The notes under the pieces: generated by a model
What the model saw: only the letters and a program-made list of their open reading frames with translations
What the model was told of the DNA's origin: nothing
Databases searched by the model: none
Assembly (NCBI RefSeq): GCF_964340395.1
Contig: NC_135561.1
Span: 6,221,018-6,285,017, forward strand
DNA from: Glandiceps talaboti
Lineage: Eukaryota; Hemichordata; Enteropneusta; Spengelidae
Direction of reading: 5' to 3'
DNA: 64,000 nt
In this document: piece by piece, positions 45,647-64,000 of the stretch
Position numbering within the stretch: position 1 is the first letter of the stretch
Layout of the letters: every line of letters starts with the position of its first letter
Position numbers and translations under genes: made by a program

Positions 45647-47816
45647 ATGTGTGCGATCAGGACTGTTATAGTAGTCAGAACTGTCACATCCATTTGTTTG
45701 ATAAATTTTACTACATGTATTCGCATAGTGTTATGTGTATGTGATTTCCTACTCCAGGTTTAGATTGCATTCTCCTGTCTGGAAACAGTAACAGGTAGTA
45801 CAACTACCATATCTCTTATAGGCTGCATTTGTAGTTTAAGTAAGGTTTACATTATGACAGTTAGCAGTTATTTACGATCTGGGTCGTCACCTTTGACCCC
45901 ATCGGATTATGCGCATTGAGAATATATGACCCGAATGTAAATTATGCTAGAATACTTTGAACACAGTTCTTTTATATGAAGAGTAGATCAGGGGTCATCA
46001 TGTGCATTCTGTAGAAGCATGGAGGTAGAATGGTGACGTATGAGAACAAAGTGTCTTTGATAATATCCTTACTACACCTAATTGTGGGCACCACAAAGAA
46101 GACATTTCCAACCTATTTTGCTTTCTAATACTTTGTAAAATCTTGGTACAATATATTTGTGTCTGGATCTTTTGTAAACTAAGGCACATATATATGCAGG
46201 ACATTGAACTGAGTCTCCTAAGCAATAACAGGTTTACATTGAATAAATCCCCTGACACCCGTTTCATTAACCTGTGCTGTTGATTCTAACAACACAAATC
46301 TCACTGATGTTGCGCCTCCTTCATGTTTAATAATGAATATTGGACAATTCTGATTGAATATACAGTTTCTGAAATTCCGAACATAGGTCAACTCATTCTT
46401 ATTCTATGAAACAACAAAATTAATGTAGTAACAAAATCTTCGTAATTTAAAAACTCCAGTTTTGAACGAAAATTTTGATTGAACTTTCGGCAACTCTTTA
46501 CGAACAACAAACACCAAACAAAGTAAACTCAAAATTGAAGGGTGTCATTCGGGTAAACCCGCGTATATTGAACGCCTTAACTTATATTTGCTGTTTTGCT
46601 CGCATGACTGACAGAAAGGCTGACTTCTTTCACAATTTACATTACAGTCAATGCAAGGCTTTCATCATCATCTCGCCCAAACATTTACTGGGGTTCACTC
46701 AGGTACACGGAATTATACACCCTACAGAATTGATGTTAACGAGAAGAGGTTCAGTCTGTGGGACGTGCCTGGCACGTCATTGGCCAGTCAACTTCGGCAG
46801 CACGCCACTGACTGTAGAATGATCATTAGCAGGATTTTGGATGGTAAATTACCAGCTCTAAATGGCATCGAGGGTCCGTTCAGAGCCATTGGCAGCGTGG
46901 CAGATAAAATCCATGCTATAGTCTGCGTTCAGAAGGGTAATGCTGACGTTGAGGGAATACATGCTTTGGTTATTGAGGAAGCAAGGAACAGAGGTGAATG
47001 AAATATAATAAAATGTGTCCGTCTTTGTCCGTTGTTCATTTTTCAACAGCATGAATGTTCACTCAAAACATTGCTTTCTGAATGGAAATCCAATGTGCTG
47101 AAATTTTATACAATGTGCAGAGATTTGTAGAACTTACTTAAAACCCAATAATGGTACAGAAACCTATAGTGATACTTTCTCAACTCCATAGCGAACACAT
47201 ACATATAATTTCTTATTGTCACTATAGTGCATTGCATTGTATTCTTCACCTACCAATCACGTCCTGTCAGAACTGTCACTCGTGTCCAAACATTGTTGTA
47301 ACCATTTAGAAATATTTGGCAAAATATGAATCATTATTTTCTGGAACATTACGTCATGGCTACATTGCAAATATGGCATCTTAGTGTCCTAATAGCCTTC
47401 GATTTATATTGAGGTATATTTCATTTTCATTCCGAAATCTAGATCGAAGCATACCTGTGTTTGTGATCATATCTCATCATGATCTAATGGAACCAAAAGA
47501 TGTCGAAGAGAAGGTGGCGGCCATGTCAAGTACATTTGGCATCGACAAAAGTGCAATTTTCACCATCTCTAACTTCGACCATTCTGCATCTAGTTACCAT
47601 GACGACCCGCAGCGAGATCGATATGTCCTTGCAATGCTATGGCATATTCTGTCGGCTGCGTACACGTACAAGTCAAGAGGGCTGGTTAAAATCGGAGAAG
47701 GTCAGAGTTCAGATGATGTAGACGTAGTACATGAAGAACAGCCCCCTCAACCAGTCCCAGAAGTAAGGTCCAGGAATACTCGTGGACGTGAACCCGACCC
47801 ATGTCTGGTATTGTAG
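42899..47816 (+). CDS. tandem ubiquitin-like domains + IFI44-like GTPase, CaaX end
   Basis: Five exons: 42899-43349, 44281-44571, 45145-45236, 46648-46993, 47443-47816; intron phases 1,1,0,1; 517 aa if the ATG at 42899 is used (Met42 at 43022 is equally possible). Residues ~68-149 (MYVRYVHG...) and ~152-243 (FQIFVGHI...IELVFNII) each look like a ubiquitin fold without a terminal Gly-Gly. The GTPase follows: P-loop GGPSHGKS (263-270), DVPG (317-320) as DxxG, and SHHD (404-407) in place of NKxD. RILDGKLP and VADKIHAIVCV, then YVLAMLWHILSAA, match the conserved blocks of the interferon-induced protein 44 family. The protein ends CLVL, a CaaX box predicted to be geranylgeranylated. Role: probably a membrane-tethered immune-type GTPase; no partner is known. 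The order of domains is unusual for the family. Confidence 0.85.
43988..44186. repeat. (ATAC)n microsatellite, GTPase gene intron 1
   Basis: ATAC repeats with a CACA interruption near 44075, ending 95 bases before exon 2. Confidence 0.95.
44631..44872. repeat. degenerate (ATCTC)n and (CACAC)n repeats, GTPase gene intron 2
   Basis: ATCTC units around 44631-44655 decay into TCACC-type units; a (CACAC/CACAT) block lies at 44810-44872. Confidence 0.7.
45573..45645. repeat. (GT)n microsatellite, GTPase gene intron 3
   Basis: About 35 GT units. Confidence 0.95.
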
Positions 47817-48857
47817 AGACAGACACCCATCAAATCATTGTCATGACTTTGTTGAGATATAAATTGATTTGGATGAGATTTATTTTCTTTTTTTTTGATA
47901 AGTCCTGCATGGTCACAAGTATTTCCTCTACGTAAAATGTTTCGTAAAACCCTATATTTTTGTTGTGAATGCTTCACACAAGGAAGTCACTTTGTTCTAT
48001 TTAATGCCAAATTTCATAATATGTCTATTAATTGAGGTAAAAATTGTCCTGTTTGATAGCAATTTTGATACATTAGTATCGTCGAATAATTATACATGAT
48101 AAGTTTTATTTGATTATCGAACGATTTTATTATAGTCCGCTGCTGTCATGTAGTATTGTATTGTGTGTATGCATGTGTGTGTGTGTGGGGGGGGGGGGGG
48201 GCTGTACTTGTTCATATGTTGGACCGTTGCTTTTCCGATCGCCAAGAACTATACACCAGTGTGTATGTCAAACAAAAATTAGTATATTACACTGATTATT
48301 TGGCAAGCGTCGTTGATGGATATGTGTGGGTTAGTTATATAACAACTTGACGTTTCAGTAAACAGTTTCATGACGTTGGAACTTCAATAGTATAGTATGA
48401 TACAAAACCACTAACGGACATAATATATTAGTTTGAGGTTTGATTGATATTCATATATTTGAATTATAAATGTTGTTGCCATCTTTTAATAATTTGAGGA
48501 TGATGTGAACTTTTATCAATTATGATATTGAAAAGACTCGGATCTAGCATTATATATTTTCGATGAAAGAAGTATTAACCTCTTAGAGTACAATGTAATG
48601 TCATTTTATCAATTGAAGAATTAATTAAAATCCAATTTGATTTTTTCTGGCTGAGCTCTCTTTGTATAATATGCGTTTCTAGTTCCAGATGGTACCTGAG
48701 ACCACTAACGTTTTTAACGGTCTGAGATTGTACAGACAGCTTACAGCTCTCTTCGGAATGGCAAATGCGGGCTACGTCCTTATTTGTCACTCCGAAGCGG
48801 GCTGTATGTATGTATGTATGTATGTATGTATGTATGTATGTATGTATGTGTATGTAT

Positions 48858-48941
<84 letters not shown>

Positions 48942-49373
48942 TCGACACCGGACAGCTTTACATTAATTGCAATCAAAGTGTATATACTAATAATGCAACT
49001 GTCTAATGGAAGCTATCCTTCAAACTGGTAATCATCTCAATTAATGAACGTGTTGGCAAATGTGTTGTCCATTAACAATGAACCTATTCCATCAAACCTT
49101 CATACAGATGTACATACACTACCATGGATAAAGCCCTGTTTATATACCTATATTTACGTATTTTGCTGAAGTTAACTTTAAAATTGTGATAGGACTTGTA
49201 TATAGTTTTCCACTAAACCACGGACGGCGTGGGTCTCGATCTTCCTTATAGGTCATTTGGGTGGCGCACTATAATAATAAGTTGGTGATAACTTAAGTTA
49301 TTTGTTTTACTCAAAACATAAGTTGCTGAGAATAACGCAAATTATACTATGAATGTATTTTTTTTTTCAAACA
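47817..49373. other. convergent spacer between GTPase gene and OATP copy 2
   Basis: It contains the 3' UTRs of both genes, a (GT)nGn run (48173-48200), and a (TATG)n-(GT)n tract (48803-48940). No further gene was seen. Confidence 0.5.
48803..48940. repeat. (TATG)n-(GT)n microsatellite
   Basis: About eleven TATG units and then about forty GT units. Confidence 0.95.
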
Positions 49374-55609
<6,236 letters not shown>

Positions 55610-55619
55610 TTTCCCTGCG

Positions 55620-57700
55620 AAAAAATGGAATTATTATATAAAATGACAGAGTCATACGTCAAAATGTAAGTTCTGTAATGATGTACCATAGTTACAGTAC
55701 AGTCTGAAGAACTTTTTCAGATGCAGAGAATTTAAATGTCCATGTAATCATTGTAAATTTTACATGTAATACTTTCGTTTTAGTATAGGTCAACATATGG
55801 TATTAGTGATAATCAACTGAAGGACTGGCCCATTTTGCCGTAAATGAAAACATCGTAAAAGCAGTCAACAAACTTTAAGTTACTATTTTAGGACTGTGGC
55901 GACATTCGTAATCAAGGTGCTTAGAACAGAATAGTAGTCGTGGTAACAAAGATTGGCGATGACGTTGCATTCATTTGAAAACAGGGTTGTGACAGCAATA
56001 ACTAGTCGGCAGTTCTACAGGTACATCCAATAGCGGCAACGTTCTTCAATCGTCTACCCCAATGGTGTGTGAGAATTAGTACATCTAACGACATTACCCA
56101 AATAGAGTTTGACTGAGTGTTATTACATTCGGATAAATTCTGTGCTGAAAACGAAAATTATCTTATGCTTCACAAAATTTGAATATATACATATTGTACA
56201 GACTTAGATTTAGCAAGTCGATTGTTCGTTAAGTTGTGAAGCTGAATGAAACTAAACTGGGAGAGACAATGCGCAATAGAACTTAGAATTTCAAAATGTG
56301 ATTGCAATTATTGCGTCTTCACTCTTCAACCGATCACGTGGATGGGTAAACACATTGAAAAAGAGGCCCTTATTTTATGTCATACTCTGGAGGAGTGACT
56401 TCAAAATTTTCTAAAGTGCTTTCATAACAATGGAAGTTATACATGTAAGAGCGATAAGATGAAAATCATTCTATTGCTTGGGATTATCTTTCTACGATTA
56501 GATATGGCCATCACGTACGTAAGTTTTAGTTTACATAAATTGGTTGTCAGAGTTAAATGCACGGTTGCCGTTATACGTGAATGTAAATAAGTTAAAGATT
56601 ACGTTTCAGAAAGACTTTGACGTCACCATAGACTTTGGAGAGACTATAATCAATATCTGGTGTGGCTACTTTGGCCAGGTAAAGCACCTTATAGGGAGTG
56701 ACCTTTTAAAAATTCGGGTCAAGTAACATATTGAGAGTTGTCATCTGTTTGAAAACAAACTTAGAGAACAATCTTCAAATTGTCTTGTATCTTCAAATTG
56801 TCTTGTAAATTGGCTTGATAAATCGAGTTCCAATTACGAAACTCCGTTTCTTTTAAACATCTTTCTCAATTGTGAAGCTGAGAACTAAGTTTAAGATAGA
56901 TTTTAAATCCTTTATTACCATTTTTTTAAGGAAAATTGAAACAGCCGGGTAAGACTGTGTCCACAAAATAAACACACGCCCCGTAGGAATGGACAACTAT
57001 AACTCGTTTGTCTTGACTCCGTGTCTCAGAGTGGTAAACCAATCGATCTTGACCGAGTTTCTGATCACCAAACTTAATCGTCTTGTAAAAAAAAACTTTA
57101 TTTTGTTAATGATAAACAATATACAAAATGTAACAAGATACAGTCTGAGAGCAGACACTGTGTAAGAGATGTTTGTACATTGTATGTTATCTTTTGTATA
57201 GTGTCTATCTGCCATGGAACCTCAGACCAAGATAGAGAACTATAGTGGTCTCAGGCTGAGATGAAACTTTGTGAACAGTCTCACTGACCTTGATCATGGA
57301 CCCTCCACAGGGTCTATGCCTTGATATACGTCGTTTAATACATGTGCAAGCTAAGACGAAATCTCGTTTAATCCTAGCATTTAATCAAATCTCCAATCTA
57401 ACGATCATCTTGTACCGCATTACTACTTGATTGCTTGTGTATCACCTGGGCTTGTGTATGCACAATGAAGGAATTTCTAGCTCGTAAAGTGCTAGTTCGT
57501 GGGTCCCCAGTTCGTGATCTTGGACGGCTACAAATTGCAATGCACAATGAAGGAACTTTGCTTAACACTATAAAATGGGAATATATTACTGTAATTATGT
57601 TCAAGGGTAGGTAGAAAATCTTAGCTACGAACCCATTATACCTAGTCGAGTCTCATCAGCGTTACATTGCCAAATCTCTTTAGTTGCGACTGAAGGGTCC
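55620..57700. other. upstream of OATP copy 2
   Basis: The promoter and leader exon of OATP copy 2 are expected here but cannot be fixed by eye. No other gene was seen. Confidence 0.4.
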
Positions 57701-57710
57701 ATTTTCAGAG

Positions 57711-58954
57711 GGGTGACACTAAAACGACAACCCGAATGACAGAAAACGAATAACAGCATTTAGAGTGTGTAAACAGTGGAATGGCATCCTTTTCTGCATG
57801 CAGTTAGTTGAACGACACCATCTGCACTGTAAAACAAGTGGAATGACAGCCGCCACTCTATAGCATAAGTGGAATGACAGCATTTTCAATGCTTTGAAAC
57901 TGGAATGACAACATTTCCAGTATGTAAACAGTGGAATGACAACCTTTTCTGCAATCAGTTAGTTCAATGACACCCTCTGCACTGTAAAGGTAGTGGAATG
58001 ACAGCCGCCACTCTATAGCATAAGTGGAATGACAGCATTTTCAATGCTTTGAAACTGGAATGACAGCATTTCCAGTATGTAAACAGTGGAATGACAACCT
58101 TTTCTGCAATCAGTTAGTTCAATGACACCCTCTGCACTGTAAAAGTAGTGGAATGACAGCCGCCACTCTATAAAATAAGTGGAATGACAGCATTTTCAAT
58201 GCTTTGCAGTTTTACAGTGCAGAGGGTGTCATTCAGCTAACTGAATGTAGAAAGGGGTGTCATTCCACTGTTTACATACTTGAAATGCTGTCATTCCAGT
58301 TCCAAAGCATTGAAAATGCTGTCATTCCACTTAATTTAGAGAGTGGCGGCTGTCATTCCACTGGATTTACAGTGCAGAGAGTGTCATTCAACTAAATAAT
58401 TGTAGAAAAGGATGTCATTCCACTGTTTACCCATTGTAAATGCTGTCATTCCAATTCCAAAGCATTGAAAATGCTGTCATTCCACTTAATTTCTAGAGTG
58501 ATGACTGTCATTTCACTGGTTGTACAGTGCAGAGGGTGTCATTCAACTAACCAATTGCAGAAAGGGTGTCATTCCACTGTTTACCCATTGTAAATGCTGT
58601 CATTCCAGTTCCAAAGCATTGAAAATGCTGTCATTCCACTTATTTTATAGAGTGGTGGCTGTCATTCCACTCGTTTTACAGTACAGAGGGTGTCATTCAA
58701 CTAACTGAATGTAGAAAAGGGTGTCATTCCACTGTTTACATACAGGAAATGCTGTCATTCCAGTTCCAAAGCATTGAAAATGCTGTCACTCCACTTAATT
58801 TATAGAGTGGCGGCTGTCATTCCACTCGTTTTATAGTGCAGAGGGTGTCCTTCAACTAACTGGGTGTACTAGTAGAAAAGGGTGTCATTCCACTGTTTAC
58901 ATACAGGAACTTCAAATGCCGTCATTCGGGTTGTCATTCGTTTTAGGGTCACCC
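57711..58954. repeat. inverted arrays of a 155-bp repeat inside terminal inverted repeats
   Basis: The element starts GGGTGACACTAAAACGACAA and ends with the approximate complement (GTTTTAGGGTCACCC). The left part, to about 58205, holds a 155-bp unit in tandem (starts at 57838, 57993, 58148). The right part holds the same unit inverted (starts near 58217, 58371, 58526, 58681, 58836). Each unit consists of five sub-repeats of 31, 32, 30, 34 and 28 bases, each opening with TGGAATGACA or a variant, so about 40 copies of this word occur in all. TTTCAGAGG lies at both edges (57703 and 58963), the right one set off by eight bases. The unit length is not a multiple of three, so the open frames here are accidental. 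Probably a non-autonomous DNA transposon with internal tandem repeats. Confidence 0.75.
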
Positions 58955-59087
58955 TTTTAAAATTTCAGAGGCCGTAAATCTTTTCGTTTCAACATGGCGA
59001 CTGCCAATCCCGTGTAGCGGAGCCCTAGACGGGTAATAATTTTACGTGATTTCTACATTTCGCTTCAATTTTACGTTTTTTACATAG

Positions 59088-59173
59088 CTTGCGTTGTGGG
59101 AGGAATGAGTTTGAGAACCTGGACAGCTACTGAGTTTAGGAATAACCTCAACAATTCCAAGCCAGGCTGCCAG
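59088..59173 (+). CDS. candidate exon, unknown protein
   Basis: The stretch after an acceptor (TACATAG) is open and reads CVVGGMSLRTWTATEFRNNL followed by NNSKPGCQ, up to a donor GTATGA in phase 0. The ATG at 59105 could be a start. An AACATGGCGAC word (58988-58998) upstream resembles a YY1-type promoter element. I could not find the following exons and do not recognise the peptide; it may be chance. Confidence 0.2.
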
Positions 59174-59179
59174 GTATGA

Positions 59180-60125
59180 TCTACAGGTTTGGTGCTCGCC
59201 GTGTTGAAATGGAAAATTATGCTATAGAATAGACCCTAGCCTCTGAAAGTGTATCCTGGAGTTGAAGTTACGAGTTTTAGAAACATCACTAGTGTTTCTG
59301 AAATGACAATAGCTAGATTTGAGTCATAGCTAAGATTTCTTATCTACTACTGAAGTTTGTATCCGCCATTTAACTACTTTAACACTGCCTGTGCATGTGC
59401 TGTTGTGTCTGCACGCAAGTGCTGTTGTGTCTGTACGATTGTGTTGTTTTTGACCTAAACAATGCCCCATAATAGTTGCGACGAACACTTAACCATATTG
59501 AGATACGTTGTGCAGAGTAGTAAACTTTAACCAGCGGCTTCCGATGTACAATCTACTTTTCACAAAATGTTAACTACTGAGAGAAACCATGATATAATAT
59601 AGAACATACTGGTCAAAGAAATGTGTTTCTACTTGAATACTCCTAATATAACAATTCATCATTGGGTGCTCAAGCAGTTTGCTTATTTCAAAATCTTCAC
59701 AATTTCTCACGACATGTCCATCAACTCACCTTGTTTCGTTGGTACTCAGACTTTTATTAATTGTACTGGTTTGGGGTGTAGGCCAATCTAGTAGACATCA
59801 ACCATAGTATGTACAACCATAGACAGTGGAGGGGAGGGTACAACTGTGGGTAGTAGGGTACTACTACACCCTATATCAATAAAGTAACCAGACTTGTACT
59901 GCAATGGTCAACAAGGCAAAGGGTGAACTGAGGTCAAAAAACATGAGGGAGCCTTCAGTAATTACAAGGGGTTGGGTTCACTTGTTACAAATTAGTTCTC
60001 GGGAGGGACATATTTTAGAAAATGGAATTAAGGGAGGGTTACATTTTACTGAATTACAAAAAACAACAACAATGACAATAACAGCACACACATACATACA
60101 TACATACATACATACATACACACGA

Positions 60126-60174
<49 letters not shown>

Positions 60175-60890
60175 CTCCGGCCTAGGGTAGGGGTTGATGG
60201 ATTTTCTCATTGGGCCAACAAAAGTATTATCTCTCTCTGTAAATCCCAAAACAGGTTGACCCCGCCCCATCACTTATTTCTTAAACATAATGACCCCCCC
60301 CCCCCATATCACATTTGCATTCTAGGTATATTTCATGGTGACTCAGAGAGTGCTCAGAGCGGACTGTTTGACTGTCTTATCAAATACTTTACAAGACAAC
60401 ATCTCTATATACGTTAACGTTACGACTAATATTTAAATAGGGTTGAAATATTTTTGAGGGTATAAAAGGTAGGTGGAAGAGCTTGAGACGGGGATATGTC
60501 CACCCGTCATTGAGGGTGCTTTGAGGGTACTTTTGCATCAGAAGTTGTCGGAGGGTGTGTACATGTCACATGAGTGAAACACCAAGCCAACATCATTTAG
60601 CTGTAAGACTTGGAGACAGGAAAAATACCACATTTCAGACACGGCCGTGCAATTGTAGAAATGAATTGGTCTTCCATCACAAACCAAAACACAGTGACCT
60701 CCATTCAAATTTTTAAAAATGGGTGACCCCCCCCCCCATCCCCGGCCTACCGAACGCAACAGTATTTGTTCTATCTACTCAGTGACTATGGCATGACCAA
60801 TTCAACCGCCAGTACCCGAATACATAATTAAATATGCTCGCGAAGTGAGCAACTAGACTAGAAGACCCTAACCATGAGTTTGCTTTTAAA
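59180..60890. other. gene-free stretch
   Basis: Besides the microsatellite at 60089-60170 and two C-homopolymer runs (near 60297 and 60728), I see no gene or repeat family. Confidence 0.4.
60089..60170. repeat. (ATAC)n/(AC)n microsatellite
   Basis: Short ATAC run, a GAGCGCGC interruption, then AC dinucleotides. Confidence 0.9.
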
Positions 60891-60898
60891 GTTAAACT

Positions 60899-61203
60899 GG
60901 GGAAAAAAAGAATTGTTTCTGGTCAGCGCGCGCATTACCTAAATACCCTCGCGTCGGTCTGGTTTCCATGTTTGTCCAACCCCCCTGCTTCACTGAAGAT
61001 AACTGAAGAGCCAATCATGAACAAGCAAATGACATCTGTCCCACATACACACTTGCTCTAAAGTACTAATAAATAAAAAGAACAGTAACTGCCATAAATA
61101 GTACATTGAGTGACAGGTTTGTTGAGAATAAAAACAAGCGGGTCATTGCACCACTTGAGATAATATGTCCTGACTAGAAACAATTATTTTTTTCTTTTTT
61201 GCC
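60899..61203 (-). mobile_element. MITE with GGCC-A-rich termini, copy 3
   Basis: Same family as 2645-2971, in reverse orientation: shared segments include CACTTGCTCTAAAGTACTAA, the ATGAACAAGCAAATGACATC stretch and the ACCCTCGCGTCGGTCT block. The termini are more diverged than in copy 1 and a clean TAA duplication is not visible, suggesting an older insertion. Confidence 0.6.
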
Positions 61204-61209
61204 AAATCA

Positions 61210-64000
61210 TTCGTATATGTATATAATAATTCTGTTTGGTGGAAACGTATATTACTTTGTATGTAGAATTTTGAGTATGACTGCAATATGTGTTGGCGTT
61301 AAAAGTCATTGAGTGTATGTAAATCATGATTAGCTACAGGGAAAGTTCGTGCGTTATATAATTTTGTGTCGTGATGTTCATCCATGGCCATGATACCTGT
61401 TTGTATAATTACCACAGACCGTACGAAAGAAATATCTGTTGATATACTAATAACAAAGGGGTATACTTTCAAAGATGCGTGTTATTGTTCTAGGCTTTGA
61501 AAGAGATACAATATGTAAGTTCATTTGTGGAGTTCTTTGCCTTCTGATGAATTCACGAATCAAAACAAAGAACAAAACATTAGTATGTGTGGACAGTGGA
61601 GATGTCGCCCATTCAAAAATTGCAAACAATTCAAGTTGGTGCACACACAATAGCAATGAAACAGCGCCACCAAACACTCACCTTGGCATACAATAGTTTG
61701 TTTTTCGCCAATGGCCATATACTATACATTCCGATTTGTGTGAACGTCATCGAAAGCACCGGCGGCCAGGCTGGTATAATGTTTAATTGCGAACCAATTT
61801 GACATACGGGATCTTTCACTCAGTGTTGATCACTTAAATCACAATAGGCATTCCAAGGGTCTTTGGAAATGACGCACTAATTTACCTATTGTGTAATCTC
61901 GAAACAAGGGAATTTAAAATCCAAGGATTGACATAAATGCATAGGTCTTCAGGTTCTCGTTGCATTTGCTCTGGACACTGACAGAAGTCGAGATATTCAG
62001 ATGATACAAGATTTTACAGTTAAGGTAAAGATCACCCCTTGTTCATAATTTATTTGCATTTTAAACAATTATATGAAATATGGACCAACGGATCTGTTCT
62101 GGGGCCGTTTCAGTTCATCGCCAAACCATAAAAGACAGTGTTACTTCCAACAGGTGTGAAGATTCACCCACCCGCCTACGACAACCCTGTAGGACCACAG
62201 TGACATGGGGGTTTGAGAAGCAAAGATTTCCAATTACATGTTTTATCATATCCCCGGTCATCGTTTTGTGGCGGCGGTGGTGCACGGTGGTAGTGGTAGT
62301 AGTATGTGGTGTGGGTGGGGTAGCATACATGTATATTGGCTTTTGAACACGCGCAATGTCTTGAACGCCACAGAGTAATTGTAACCGTATGTTATAACGT
62401 CATCGTAAAACGCCGTAAATATGTGTATGAATATCTCACGATCGACTAACTTGCGGAAGATACAACCATTGCAGGAGTTTATATGAAACGCCTGTGATCA
62501 GAACATCGTTTTATCAGTGGTGGACAATGAAAACTGTCTTTGAGGGTGCCGACAAACGCTGATACAAAAATCAACACCGGGTCCCTCTGATGTAGCAGGT
62601 TCACGCATAGACAGTACGCATAGACATTTTCTCCGCTACCCTTGAAAAACTACCAACACACTCCAGTTGTTTGGTCACATACACCGACTTCCAATTCTGT
62701 AACTATTTGTTGACGATCGATATTCTTCATTTAGGCTTTTTCCATATTGAAATAGACTACCGCTACTTGAAGGTTTCATCATTACCGTATTACAGAAAAG
62801 TCGGCTGATTGCATATTTAATATGACCTACATGTAGGTGTCAGATCACAGATTGGTTTGAAGGTACATACATGATAAAGTGTGGAGTAACAGTGAGAAAA
62901 TCATATTTGATGTCCGTCTAGCCTTGGTTCAATATTAAAGTCACTCTATATTGTAAATTATCATCAAAATTGTATTAATATAATTGTAAAAAGCTAAATA
63001 TTAACACATTAATTAATAAATTGGTAGTCGGCTCGTTCATTACATAGACCTCCTTACATAAAATGATATGGTCAAACGAAAAGTTTTAGCACCCATTTCG
63101 GTGATGAACAATTATCCTGGTTAGGCTGTTAGTCCTGCTTCCATACGGAGTAAGTCGGCCCTTCCTTCTCCGTCACGGTGTTGAATGAAACGCGTGCACC
63201 GTCTGCAAGCAGGGCTAGTATCCTGTCAGAACCAACAGTCGACAGACGACGGTTGCCTTTCTATTAGAGTGGCATTGATCCGGTTCTCCTGAAAAACTCA
63301 GATGACTTCTGCCGTTTAGATTTCAAAATCTGTTCAAGAGATTTCGAAAAGGACCGTACACAAGCGGAGTTGCGAAAAAAAACACTTCACGATCACATCT
63401 GTTGTAATTATTCCCGAATTATTCATTGCAGACTTGAATGTCGTGTATATGTTTTTGTTGTATTGTCATGTGTGATGGCGATTTTTCGCCCAAAACTCAA
63501 TATATAATCTAAACACTGAAATTTTATTTTAGGACCAGACAGACTATTACGTTGTATTATATAAGCTTACACTAACTTTCAGAATCACAGACACAGACAA
63601 ACTGATAAAAGAGTCGCGTGAACCACAGAAAGGTACATGTATGTGCATGAACCTACATCAGAGGGGCCTGGTGTTGTTTTTGTATCAACGGTTTGTCAGT
63701 TTCAAGGGATAGTGATAAGAAGTAGACTTATTTCGGCACCTTCAAGGCCAGCTTTCATTGTCCACCACTCACGTTCTGATCAGTTACCAATATATTCCAG
63801 TACGTGTTTCCCAGGAATGCTTCTGTTTCAATCTTTCTTTATGAAGTGAAAAATATTCGATTTAAATTTCTTACTAAGTCTGTTAACTAAAAGACGCCAT
63901 TTCTAGACATAGCTGGAACTACGTTTGTGAGAGAAATGGTCATAGATACTAGAATATTGAACATTTCATTAATGACTTCTTTACAATCAAATAAATATGC
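61210..64000. other. gene-free right edge
   Basis: Several open frames of 60-90 codons occur but none has a recognisable domain or supported splice boundaries. A gene that continues beyond the window cannot be excluded. Confidence 0.4.

Noticed and set aside
58204-58708. Cys/His-containing repeat peptides (YSAEGVIQLT...GCHST...)
   Set aside because: The 155-bp unit is not a multiple of three and the frame shifts from unit to unit; no conserved frame is seen, so it is DNA-level repetition.
57711-58954. A CRISPR-like array
   Set aside because: The ~31-bp periodicity superficially resembles it, but the units vary together as 155-bp blocks, there are no unique spacers, and this is a eukaryotic genome.

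Overview
This window is nuclear DNA from an animal, most likely a marine invertebrate. It is AT-rich, its genes are split by GT-AG (twice GC-AG) introns, the intergenic DNA is full of MITE-like elements and LINE fragments, and the introns carry very long di-, tri- and tetranucleotide microsatellites. The gene content (cathepsin B, CYP2-type P450s, organic anion transporters, an IFI44-like GTPase) fits an invertebrate deuterostome or a lophotrochozoan. I cannot name the species from the sequence alone.

Layout. 1-6.6 kb: no gene seen; microsatellites and several small inverted-repeat elements. 6.7-15.3 kb (+): a complete cathepsin B gene with seven coding exons, a putative non-coding first exon and an E-box cluster upstream. 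17.5-24.2 kb (+): two tandem CYP2-type P450 genes. The first has lost its middle exons and is a pseudogene as it stands; the second is complete (four coding exons, 492 aa). 25-30 kb: transposon remnants, with a LINE 3' end nested inside a MITE-like repeat and a decayed LINE reverse transcriptase. 30.5-39.3 kb (+): a complete OATP/SLCO transporter (eight coding exons, 734 aa). 42.9-47.8 kb (+): a five-exon gene for a two-ubiquitin-like-domain plus IFI44-like GTPase protein ending in a CaaX box. 49.4-55.6 kb (-): a second complete OATP/SLCO paralogue (712 aa), convergent with the first and with the same seven intron phases. 55.6-64 kb: no recognised gene; a 1.24-kb element made of inverted arrays of a 155-bp repeat, another MITE copy, and one weak exon candidate.

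How the genes relate. The P450 pair and the OATP pair are local duplications of xenobiotic and endobiotic handling families (phase I oxidation and membrane uptake). Their proximity may be coincidental, but both are typical of detoxification gene clusters. The inverted OATP pair brackets the putative immune GTPase gene. Cathepsin B is an unrelated lysosomal housekeeping gene.

Most notable: the Ubl-Ubl-IFI44-like-GTPase-CaaX architecture with an IRF-type motif upstream; the 155-bp/31-bp hierarchical inverted array; the microsatellite-edged deletion in the first P450; and several families of foldback or terminal-inverted-repeat elements, some with target duplications visible by eye.
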